The position numbers and the translations under genes are program-made. The notes beneath the pieces are model-generated. The model was not told the origin of the DNA. It was given only the letters and a program-made list of their open reading frames with translations, and did not search any database. This document shows, one piece after another, positions 53,370-60,406 of a DNA stretch of 64,000 bases. The stretch comes from Saccharothrix luteola (GTDB taxonomy: Bacteria; Actinomycetota; Actinomycetes; Mycobacteriales; Pseudonocardiaceae), in assembly GCF_020859565.1 (NCBI RefSeq), contig NZ_JAJHUO010000046.1:16389-80388 (forward strand), written 5' to 3'. Numbering within the stretch: position 1 is the stretch's first letter; the number at the start of each line of letters is the position of its first letter.

Positions 53370-54715
53370 CGCGGCACGACGGCGAGCACCACCCCGCCGA
53401 CGACGGTCGCGAGCCCGCCGGCGGCCAACGCGCCCGCCGGGCCGAACCCCGTGCCCGCCAGGGCGATCAGGGCCGCGAGCCCGATCGAGCCGCCGACCTG
53501 CTGCGACGTGGTGGTCAACGCCGACGCCACGCCCTGCTCGGCGTCGGCCACCCCGGACGAGGCGGCCACGAACATCGCCGGGAACGTGAGCCCGCCGCCG
53601 ACGCCCCACACCAGCAGCCCCGGCAGCAGGAGCGCGAACCCGCCGTCCCACGCCATCGCGCCCGCCAGCAGCGCGAGGCCGAGGCCGTTGACGACCATCC
53701 CGACCACCAGCGTGGTCCGCACGCCCCACCGGGCGATCGCCGCGCCGGTGCCCTTGAGCGACGCGGTCATCGACACCAGGGTCAGCGGCAGGAACGCCAA
53801 CCCGGCGGCCAGCGGCCGGTAGCCCAGCCCGTCCTGCAAGTAGGTCGTGAACAGGTAGTACGCGCCGCCCAGCGAGCTCTGGAACACCAGCACCACGCCG
53901 ATCGCGCGGACCAGCGCCCGGTTGCCGAACAGCCGCAGCGGCACCAGCGGATCGCGGGTCCGCCGTTGCACGGCCAGGAACACGGCGAGCACCACCACCC
54001 CGCCCGCCGCCGCGAGCCCGCCGCGGACCCAGCCCGATTCCGGGCCGGTGACCAGCCCGAACACCACCAGCACCGACCCGGCGGTGGCGAGCAGCGCGCC
54101 CGGCACGTCGAACCGCCGCCGCTCACCGGCGACCCGGTCGGCCGGCAGCACCGACACCGCGAGCGCGGCGGCACCCGACGACAACGGCGCCAGCACGAAC
54201 AACGTCCACTCCCAGCCGAACGCGTCGGTCAGGACGCCGCCGAGCAACGCGCCCGCCGCCAACCCACCGCTGCCCGCCGCTCCCCACACCGACAACGCCC
54301 GGGTCCTGCTCGGACCCTCGGCGAACGTCGTGCTGATCAACGCCAGCGTCGCCGGCGTCAGCAACGCGCCACCGACGCCCTGCACCGCGCGCGCCCCGAC
54401 CAGCACACCGGGCGTCGTAGCGAGCCCGCCGATCAGGCACGCCAGCCCGAACACCACCAGCCCGGCTACGAACGCCCGGCGCGCGCCGAGCCGGTCGACC
54501 ACCCGGCCCGCGCAGAGCAGGAGCCCGCCGAACGCGACGGCGTAGGCGCTGACCACCCATTGCAGGGACTGGCTGGAAAAGCCGAGCGCACGTCCGATGT
54601 CGGGCAGCGCCACGTACACGATGTTGTAGTCCACGGCCACGATGAACTGGGCAAACGCCAGCAACGCGATCGCGAGCCCGGCACGGGTGCGTGCCGGGGC
54701 CACTGTGGTGTCCAC
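53330..54715 (-). CDS. MFS transporter, DHA2 (drug:H+ antiporter) type
   Basis: A 461-residue protein with 14 predicted transmembrane helices. Family motifs are visible: VDYNIVYVALPDIGRALG in helix 1, the loop motif GRVVDRLGARRAFVAG (motif A), and VQGVGGALLTPATLALI (motif C-like). Such proteins export drugs or dyes. GTG 54715 (VDTTVAPARTRAG) is used because longer in-frame extensions enter the regulatory region. It is divergent from a TetR regulator with an operator between them, so induction by its substrates is expected. Confidence 0.9.
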   Translation of the reverse strand: MDTTVAPARTRAGLAIALLAFAQFIVAVDYNIVYVALPDIGRALGFSSQSLQWVVSAYAVAFGGLLLCAGRVVDRLGARRAFVAGLVVFGLACLIGGLATTPGVLVGARAVQGVGGALLTPATLALISTTFAEGPSRTRALSVWGAAGSGGLAAGALLGGVLTDAFGWEWTLFVLAPLSSGAAALAVSVLPADRVAGERRRFDVPGALLATAGSVLVVFGLVTGPESGWVRGGLAAAGGVVVLAVFLAVQRRTRDPLVPLRLFGNRALVRAIGVVLVFQSSLGGAYYLFTTYLQDGLGYRPLAAGLAFLPLTLVSMTASLKGTGAAIARWGVRTTLVVGMVVNGLGLALLAGAMAWDGGFALLLPGLLVWGVGGGLTFPAMFVAASSGVADAEQGVASALTTTSQQVGGSIGLAALIALAGTGFGPAGALAAGGLATVVGGVVLAVVPRHRAEAVMSSSTA

Positions 54716-54771
54716 GCGTGATTCACCCCGTATTTTTACTGCACGGCGTATAGTTTCAACACGGCGGACAG

Positions 54772-54786
54772 TACAGCAACGCTGTA
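54772..54786. promoter_or_regulatory. TetR operator between MFS and regulator genes
   Basis: TACAGCaacGCTGTA is a perfect inverted repeat with 6-bp arms. It overlaps the leaderless -10 TAGAGT (54785-54790) of the TetR gene, which lies 7 nt before GTG 54798, so binding would shut off the regulator's own promoter. Confidence 0.6.
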
Positions 54787-54797
54787 GAGTGTCAACC

Positions 54798-55496
54798 GTG
54801 GGAGACCGAGTGCCCAACCGGAGGGCGCGGCTGCGCGCGGAGACGTCGGCCGAGATCAAGGCGATCGCGCTCAAGCTCATGGCGACCGGCGGCCCGGACG
54901 CGATCTCGCTGCGCGCCATCGCCCGCGAGATGGGCATGACGGCCAACGCCATCTACGGCTACTACGCCACCCGCGACGACCTGGTCACCACGCTGATCAA
55001 CGACGTCTACGCCGACCTCGTGCGGCACCTGGAGGCGGCCCGCGACGCCCGGCCGGCCGACGACGCGGCGGGCCGGATCCTGGCGTGGGCGCAGACCCTC
55101 CGCACCTGGTCGCTGGCCAACCCGGAGGGCTTCCGGCTCATCTACGGCGACCCGGTGCCCGGCTACCAGCCGCCGGCCGAGGGCGTGGAGGCCGAGCAGC
55201 GGGCGTGCGCGGCCCTGCTCGGCCTGGTCGCCGACGCCTGGCCGAACGCCGCCCGACGGCAGTCGCACGGCGGGCACGAGTGGTCGGACTTCGACCCGCA
55301 CGCCGTGGAGCTCGCGCGGGCCGAGCACCCGGACCTGCCGCCGGCGGCCCTCGCGCTGACCTTGCGGGTGTGGGGCCGGATGCACGGCCTGGTCGCGCTG
55401 GAGGTGTACGGCCACCTGCGCTCGCAGACCCGTGAGCCGGGCAAGGTCTACCGGGCCGAACTGGCCGACCTGATCTCGTCGCTCGACCTGGCCTGA
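54798..55496 (+). CDS. TetR-family transcriptional regulator
   Basis: 232 residues. The HTH region is IKAIALKLMATGGPDAISLR with the recognition segment MTANAIYGYYATRDDLVTTL. The C-terminal domain is of the TetR_C_13 (WHG) type, with NPEGFRLIYGDPVPGY and LRVWGRMHGLVALEVYGHL. GTG 54798 follows TAGAGT by 7 nt. It is predicted to repress both itself and the divergent MFS exporter through the palindrome between them. Confidence 0.9.
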   Translation: MGDRVPNRRARLRAETSAEIKAIALKLMATGGPDAISLRAIAREMGMTANAIYGYYATRDDLVTTLINDVYADLVRHLEAARDARPADDAAGRILAWAQTLRTWSLANPEGFRLIYGDPVPGYQPPAEGVEAEQRACAALLGLVADAWPNAARRQSHGGHEWSDFDPHAVELARAEHPDLPPAALALTLRVWGRMHGLVALEVYGHLRSQTREPGKVYRAELADLISSLDLA

Positions 55497-55575
55497 CCAC
55501 CCGGCCGCACCGCACGACACCCGGCCTTGCCGGAACGCCGTGCGTCAGCGGACCGTTGTCAGCAGACCACCGGCG

Positions 55576-56133
55576 TCAGCGGAGCACGCGGAACCGCAGG
55601 TGCACGACGTCGTCCGCTTCGGTCGCCTCGATCCGCTCCAGCTCGGCGGCCGGGAGGCCGTCCAGCAGCCGCGAGCCCCCGCCGAGCAGCACGGGCACCA
55701 ACTGGAGCCGGATCTCGTCGACCAGCCCGGCGCGCAGCACGTGCCGAGCCGACTCCGCGCCCGCCATGACCAGCACGTCCTTGTCCCCCGCCGCGGCACG
55801 GGCCTGGGCGATCGCGCTCTCCGGGCCGTCGGCGACGAACGTGAACGCCGCCGACTTCATCGCCAACGGCGCGCGCCGCTCGTGCGTGAGCACGAAGCTC
55901 GGCACCGGGAACGGCGTGTCCTGCCAGTACTTCAGCCCCAGGTCGAACGTCCGCCTGCCCAGCACGACCGCGCCGACCGTCGCCGCGAACGCCGCGTCGC
56001 CGTCCGCCCCCTCGGCGAACAGCCACTCGTGCAGCCGCTCGCCGCCCTCGCCCATCGGGTGCTCCTCGCCCACGTTCGGCCCGGCGCTGTAGCCGTCGAG
56101 CGACACGGAGCCGTTCAGCACGACCTTCGTCAC
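55576..56133 (-). CDS. Dihydrofolate reductase-family (RibD C-terminal-like) protein
   Basis: A 185-residue DHFR-fold protein (MTKVVLNGSVSLDGYSAGPN) of the YyaP/YwjB group, with VLGRRTFDLGLKYW and VLVMAGAESARHVLRAGLVD. Such proteins bind NADPH, but their substrates are unknown and most do not reduce folate. GTG 56133 overlaps the dinB stop (GTGA) and has GGAGG upstream, so it is cotranslated with dinB. There is no obvious functional reason for the pairing. Confidence 0.85.
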   Translation of the reverse strand: MTKVVLNGSVSLDGYSAGPNVGEEHPMGEGGERLHEWLFAEGADGDAAFAATVGAVVLGRRTFDLGLKYWQDTPFPVPSFVLTHERRAPLAMKSAAFTFVADGPESAIAQARAAAGDKDVLVMAGAESARHVLRAGLVDEIRLQLVPVLLGGGSRLLDGLPAAELERIEATEADDVVHLRFRVLR

Positions 56134-57167
56134 GGTGGTCCTCCAGCGAACTCGACGCGCACCCCCAGCAGGCGCACGGCACGGGCGTCCTCGAATCTTG
56201 CCAACGCCGCCACGGCCGCGTCCTCGATCTGCTCCGACTCCATGGTCGGCTCCCCCAGCGACACACCCCGCGTGCAGGTGAAGAACGGCACGAACCGCAC
56301 CTTCACCACCACCCGGATCGCGGGCCGCCCTTCCGCCCGCACGTCCTCGACCACCCGCCGCGCGAGCAGCCGGACCTGCTCGCGGATCTCCGCCGGATCG
56401 GTCAGGTCCCGCTGGAACGTCGTCTCCCGGCTGCGCGACTTGGCCACCCACGGCGTCGCGGTCACGGTCGTGTCGCCCGCGCCCAGCGCCAGCTGCCGCA
56501 AGTGCGGCCCCATCGCCGGCCCGAACCGCGCCGCCAGCACCTCCGGCTCGGCCCGCGCCAACTCCTCGACCGTGCCGATGCCCAGCTCCGCGAGCTTGGC
56601 CGCGGTCCGCGACCCGATGCCCCACAACGCGGTCACCGGCCGTCCGGCCATCACCTCGACCCAGTTGTCCCTGGTCAGCCGGTACACCCCGGCAGGCTTG
56701 GCGAACCCGGTGGCGAGCTTGGCGCGCAGCTTGTTGTCGCCGATGCCGACCGAGCACTCCAGCCCGGTCCCTTCCTTGACCGCACGGCGCGCGGTGTCGG
56801 CCAACGCCTCCGGGTCGTCGGTGCGCGCGCCCAGGAACGCCTCGTCCCAGCCGAGCACCTCGACCACCACGGGCAGCTCCCGCAGCACGTCCATCACGTG
56901 CGCGGACACCTCCTCGTACGCAGGCGCGTCGGACGGCAGGAACACCGCGTCCGGGCACTTCTTCTTCGCCAGCCGCAACGGCATCCCCGAGTGGACGCCG
57001 AACTCCCTCGCCTCGTAGGACGCCGTGGCCACCACGGCGCGCTGCGTCGGGTCGCCTGCTCCGCCGACGACCACGGGCCTGCCGCGCAACTCGGGCCGGC
57101 GCGCCACCTCGACCGCCGCGATGAACTGGTCGAGGTCGACGTGCAGGACCCAGTCCGATCCGGACAC
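56130..57167 (-). CDS. dinB: DNA polymerase IV (Y family)
   Basis: A 345-residue translesion polymerase. The palm carboxylates lie in VLHVDLDQFIAAVEV and the conserved DE pair in VLGWDEAFLGA; the little-finger DNA-binding domain includes SRETTFQRDLTDPAEI. The C-terminal beta-clamp-binding pentapeptide is not evident, and the protein is slightly short, as in many actinobacterial DinB2-like enzymes. GTG 57167 is preceded by GATACT (57179-57174) and 6 nt, so it is probably leaderless; the adjacent GTG at 57170 is the alternative. No SOS box was seen. Confidence 0.9.
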   Translation of the reverse strand: MSGSDWVLHVDLDQFIAAVEVARRPELRGRPVVVGGAGDPTQRAVVATASYEAREFGVHSGMPLRLAKKKCPDAVFLPSDAPAYEEVSAHVMDVLRELPVVVEVLGWDEAFLGARTDDPEALADTARRAVKEGTGLECSVGIGDNKLRAKLATGFAKPAGVYRLTRDNWVEVMAGRPVTALWGIGSRTAAKLAELGIGTVEELARAEPEVLAARFGPAMGPHLRQLALGAGDTTVTATPWVAKSRSRETTFQRDLTDPAEIREQVRLLARRVVEDVRAEGRPAIRVVVKVRFVPFFTCTRGVSLGEPTMESEQIEDAAVAALARFEDARAVRLLGVRVEFAGGPP

Positions 57168-57198
57168 CACGCCAGTATCGCCGTGGGAGGCTGCGACC

Positions 57199-57513
57199 GT
57201 GCGACCGGAAGAACTGGCCCACCTTCGCCGGGCACGGGACCTGATGGACCGCGAGTACGCCCGTCCGCCGGACGTGCCCGCCATGGCGCGCGCCGCGCTC
57301 ATGTCGCCGTCCCACTTCGCCCGGCAGTTCAAGCCGGCCTACGGCGAGACGCCCTGCACATCGCTCGGCTCGTTCAGCTCGCGGTTCACCGAGCTGGTCG
57401 GCGAGACGCCCAGCGCCTACCGGGCACGCCGCCACGACGAGGTCGCCGCGGTGCCCGCGTGCTGGTCCAAAATGGTCACCCGCCCGAGCAGATTCCGAGA
57501 AGCACGAGCCTGA
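57199..57513 (+). pseudogene. AraC-family regulator with an internal deletion
   Basis: 104 residues beginning VRPEELAHLRRARDLMDREY with GGGAGG 8 nt before GTG 57199. The first HTH (DVPAMARAALMSPSHFARQF) is intact, but the sequence then jumps from AYGETP directly to CTSLGSFSSRFTELVGETPS. About 31 residues are missing: the linker helix and the start of the second HTH found in all AraC proteins. The frame is kept. The product cannot form a normal two-HTH domain and is probably inactive. The following VOC gene, its usual partner, is also broken. Confidence 0.72.
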
Positions 57514-57535
57514 CCAGCGCGGTCAGGTTCCCGGC

Positions 57536-57945
57536 ATGGGCATGAAGATCTCGCACACGTTCCTGCAAGTACGCGACCAGCAAGAGGCGCTCGTCTTCTA
57601 CCGCGACGTGCCGGCCTCGACGTGCGCACCGACGCGCAGATCGAGCGGTTCCGCCGGCTGTCCGTCGGTCCGGCCGGCCGGACCGACGTGGAGATCGTCC
57701 TGGAGGAGCCGCGCATGGGCAGGCCCGCGGACGACGCGACCGCGATGATGGAGCTGCCGGCCAAGGGCTCCCTGGGCGCGGCCATCTTCCGGGTCGACGA
57801 CTGCGACGCCACGTTCGAGCGGCTCCGCGCGGCGGGCGCGGAGGTCATGCAGGAGCCGATGGACCAGGTGCACGGGGTGCGCGACCGCGCGTTCCGCGAC
57901 CCGTCGGCCAACCACCTGAGGTTCTCCGGACCGCTCAAGGGCTGA
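57536..57945 (+). pseudogene. VOC-family (glyoxalase/bleomycin-resistance fold) protein with frameshift
   Basis: The start MGMKISHTFLQVRDQQEALVFYRDV and the later part VRTDAQIERFRRLSVGPAG ... DPSANHLRFSGPLKG together make a full VOC protein of about 136 residues, but they lie in different frames. At about 57611 one base appears to be missing (GTGCCGGCCTCGAC where GTGCnCGGCCTCGAC is expected, restoring a VLGLDVRTD reading). As written, translation from 57536 stops early. It is either a sequence error or a real loss. Confidence 0.72.
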
Positions 57946-57989
57946 GCCGCGCGGTGTCGCGGCGGCCTGGTCCGTGACACGATCAAGGC

Positions 57990-58436
57990 GTGTCGACCAG
58001 CCCACGCGACCGTGACGAGCAGGGCCGCGCCCGCAACGCGCGCCCCCGCGACGGGCTCGGCCGCCCGCTCCCCTACGGACTGCAGGGCGTCGAGCGCCAG
58101 CCCGAGGGCGTGCCGCGCACGCCCGAGGAGTCGCTCGTCGAAGCACAGCGCCTGCTCGACCTCGGCCGGCCGTTCCACGCGCACGAAGTGCTGGAGGACG
58201 CGTGGAAGGCCGCGCCCGAACCCGAGCGGGAGCTCTGGCGCGGCCTGGCGCAGCTGGCCGTGGGCATGACCCACGCCGCGCGCGGCAACGCCTCGGGCGC
58301 TTCGGCGCTGCTGAACCGCGGCGCGCGCAACATCACGCCCTACCGTGACGACCCGCCGCACGGGGTGGACGTGGCGGGCCTGGTCGCCTGGGCCGCCACG
58401 GGCGCCGGCGTACCGCGGCTGACCGGGGATTCGTGA
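57990..58436 (+). CDS. DUF309 domain protein
   Basis: A 148-residue soluble helical protein with the diagnostic HAHEVLEDAWK motif (residues ~66-76) and EXRELWRGLAQLAVGMTH-type helix. The His/Glu residues probably line a small active or metal site, but the biochemical role of DUF309 is unknown. GTG 57990 (VSTSPRDRDEQGRA) lies 6 nt after CACGAT, suggesting a leaderless message. The N-terminal ~40 residues are charged and likely flexible. Confidence 0.85.
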   Translation: MSTSPRDRDEQGRARNARPRDGLGRPLPYGLQGVERQPEGVPRTPEESLVEAQRLLDLGRPFHAHEVLEDAWKAAPEPERELWRGLAQLAVGMTHAARGNASGASALLNRGARNITPYRDDPPHGVDVAGLVAWAATGAGVPRLTGDS

Positions 58437-58577
58437 CGTCCTGATCACGCTCGGCGTCCACGCCGCCGAACGCGGGGCCGTTGACCCACCCGGGCCTCGA
58501 AGTGCGGCCGAACGCGCGCTTGGGGGACCGTGCGGCGGGGTAACTGGTGGTCACCCACCTCACCAGGGAGGTTTCCC

Positions 58578-58760
58578 GTGTTAGCGATCATCGCCGCGGT
58601 CATCTTCGGCCTCGCCCTCCTGCTCGACCTGGCGAACGCCTCGCTGGGCTCGGTCCTGGACGGCGGGACGCTGCTCTTGGCGGGCCTGCTGTGCGTGGCG
58701 TTGCACCTGGCCGGCGTCGGCGCCGGCGCGCGGGCGCTGAGCTTCCGCCGTCGCCGCTAG
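58578..58760 (+). CDS. Small two-helix membrane protein
   Basis: 60 residues from GTG 58578 with GGGAGG at good distance. Two transmembrane segments (LAIIAAVIFGLALLLDLA and LLLAGLLCVALHLAGVGAGA) are separated by NASLGSVLDGG, with a basic C-terminal tail RRRR. Small proteins of this pattern are common in actinomycetes and uncharacterised. A strong terminator follows, so it is monocistronic. Confidence 0.72.
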   Translation: MLAIIAAVIFGLALLLDLANASLGSVLDGGTLLLAGLLCVALHLAGVGAGARALSFRRRR

Positions 58761-58779
58761 GAGAGCCCGCTAGGAGAGC

Positions 58780-58806
58780 ACGGCCCCCGCCCGGTGCGGG
58801 GGCCGT
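58780..58806 (+). terminator. Terminator after small membrane protein gene
   Basis: ACGGCCCCCGC/GCGGGGGCCGT form a perfect 11-bp stem around CCGGT, 20 bp beyond the stop. TAGGAGAGC occurs twice just upstream (58758-58766 and 58771-58779). Confidence 0.8.
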
Positions 58807-58826
58807 CCCGGATGGACAATCGGCGC

Positions 58827-59279
58827 GTGGACGTGTCCGCGCGCCGATTGGTCAACCAGCCGCCCGAAGTGGTGGCGCGGTACGCGATGGACTGGCGCCA
58901 CGACCACGAGTGGACGCGGGGCATCAAGCGCGCCGAGCTGAGCGCGCCCGCGCCCGGCGGCGGGTTCGGCGTCGGCGCGGAGGTCACGCGCACGGCGCAC
59001 TTCCTCGGCAGGCGCATCGACTACGTGCTGCGGGTCGTGGCGCACGAGCCGCCGACGCTGCTGGAGATGAAGTCGGTCGCCGGGCCGTTCCCGATGCACG
59101 TCACCTACCGGTTCGACACCTACCGGTTCGACACCGCCCACGCCGGCGGCACGATGGTGTCCATCCGCGTGCGCGGCGACGCGGGCCGGCACTACCGGCT
59201 GGTCGGCCCGCTCGTGGCGCGGTTCGTGCGCGCGAACCTCCGCAAGGACCTCCGCGCCCTCTCCCGCCACGTCGGCTGA
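58827..59279 (+). CDS. SRPBCC-family protein
   Basis: A 150-residue helix-grip-fold protein (SARRLVNQPPEVVARYAMDW ... RYWRHDHEWTRGI-type N-terminal half; C-terminal helix RFVRANLRKDLRALSRHVG). GTG 58827 is preceded by GACAAT (58815-58820) and 6 nt, fitting a leaderless start; an in-frame ATG at 58812 is the alternative. A perfect 15-bp tandem duplication (59106-59135) makes the strand YRFDTYRFDT, five residues longer than expected. Ligand unknown. Confidence 0.8.
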   Translation: MDVSARRLVNQPPEVVARYAMDWRHDHEWTRGIKRAELSAPAPGGGFGVGAEVTRTAHFLGRRIDYVLRVVAHEPPTLLEMKSVAGPFPMHVTYRFDTYRFDTAHAGGTMVSIRVRGDAGRHYRLVGPLVARFVRANLRKDLRALSRHVG

Positions 59280-59308
59280 CGACACGGCGGGTGGACGACG
59301 ACGGCGGT

Positions 59309-59539
59309 TCAGCGGTGCGGTGGCGGCACCGTGAGCAGGCACGCCACGCACGGCATCCCCTCGGGCTCCGGCAGCAGCTCCGCCATGTCCAGGTCGAGCT
59401 GCTCCCCGCACAGGGTCAGCAGCGTCGACCGCGTGCCGTCGTCCGGTAACGGCGCCAGGTGGCAGCTCCGCTCCCACTCGCCGACGAGGTCACCGCGCTT
59501 GCGCACGAGCAGGACGGGCTCGGTGTGATCCAGTGCCAT
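59309..59539 (-). CDS. Small hypothetical protein with paired cysteines
   Basis: 76 residues starting MALDHTEPVLLVRKRGDLVG. It has cysteines in ERSCHLAP, LTLCGEQL and MPCVACLLT; the last pair with the Cys in LTLCG could bind zinc. No membrane segment or known family. ATG 59539 with AGAGGA about 11 nt upstream. It is divergent from the EI24 gene, about 105 bp apart. Confidence 0.65.
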   Translation of the reverse strand: MALDHTEPVLLVRKRGDLVGEWERSCHLAPLPDDGTRSTLLTLCGEQLDLDMAELLPEPEGMPCVACLLTVPPPHR

Positions 59540-59644
59540 GACGAAACGTCCTCTCCCCAGAGACCCTCAGTCTGGCACCGCTCCCAGAACCGCGCGACCA
59601 CCGTTTTTCGACTTCACGGGCCTCACGGTGGATATGCTCCGCCG

Positions 59645-60406
59645 GTGATCAGGGTGCTGCGGGACTTCTCGACCGGTGTCGGACTGCTCGGCCAGGGCTT
59701 CTCGCTGGTGTTCCGCTCGCCGAAACTGCTGCTCATCGGCGCCATCCCGGCGTTGATCACGACCGTGCTGCTGATCGGCGGCCTGGTCGGGCTCGCGCTG
59801 TGGATCGACGAGATCGCCGCCTGGGTCACGCCGTTCGCCGATGACTGGAACGAGGGCCTGCGCGCGGCCACCCGGTTCGCCGCCGGCTTCTCGATCATCG
59901 GCGCGTTCGTCGCGATCGGACTGCTGCTGTTCACCGCGATCACGCTGATCATCGGCGGACCGTTCTACGAGCACATCGCGGAGACCGTCGAGGACACCCA
60001 CCTCGGCGGCGTGCCCGAGGCCGAGCAGGTGAGCTGGCTGAAGTCGGCGGCGGTCGGCGTGCGGGACGCGGTCGTGCTCGTCGGCATCGCGATCCTGCTC
60101 GCCATCCCGCTGTTCGCCGCCGGGTTCATCCCGGTCGTCGGGCAGACGGTGGTGCCGGTGGTCGCGGTGCTCGTCAACGCGTCGCTGCTGGCGATCGAGC
60201 TGACCGGCATCCCGTTCACCCGGCGCGGCCTCAAGCTCGACGTGCGCAGGCGGACGCTGCGCAAGCGGCGCGCGGTCACGCTCGGCTTCGCCGTGCCGAC
60301 CTACCTGCTGTGCCTGATCCCGTTGGCGGCGCTGGTGGTGCTGCCGGCGGCGATGGCAGGCGGCACGGTCCTCGCGCACCGCCTGCTCCACGACCAGATC
60401 AGGTGA
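59645..60406 (+). CDS. EI24-domain (CysZ-like) integral membrane protein
   Basis: A 253-residue protein with about five or six membrane helices (LLLIGAIPALITTVLLIGGL; FSIIGAFVAIGLLLFTAITL; AVVLVGIAILLAIPLFAAGF; YLLCLIPLAALVVLPAAMAG). The motif GPFYEHIAETVEDTHLGGVP after the second helix pair is typical of EI24/CysZ proteins. CysZ transports sulphate in enterobacteria; actinobacterial members are uncharacterised. GTG 59645 follows TATGCT (59633-59638) by 6 nt, suggesting a leaderless mRNA. Its 3' end overlaps the convergent beta-propeller gene by 8 bp. Confidence 0.87.
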   Translation: MIRVLRDFSTGVGLLGQGFSLVFRSPKLLLIGAIPALITTVLLIGGLVGLALWIDEIAAWVTPFADDWNEGLRAATRFAAGFSIIGAFVAIGLLLFTAITLIIGGPFYEHIAETVEDTHLGGVPEAEQVSWLKSAAVGVRDAVVLVGIAILLAIPLFAAGFIPVVGQTVVPVVAVLVNASLLAIELTGIPFTRRGLKLDVRRRTLRKRRAVTLGFAVPTYLLCLIPLAALVVLPAAMAGGTVLAHRLLHDQIR

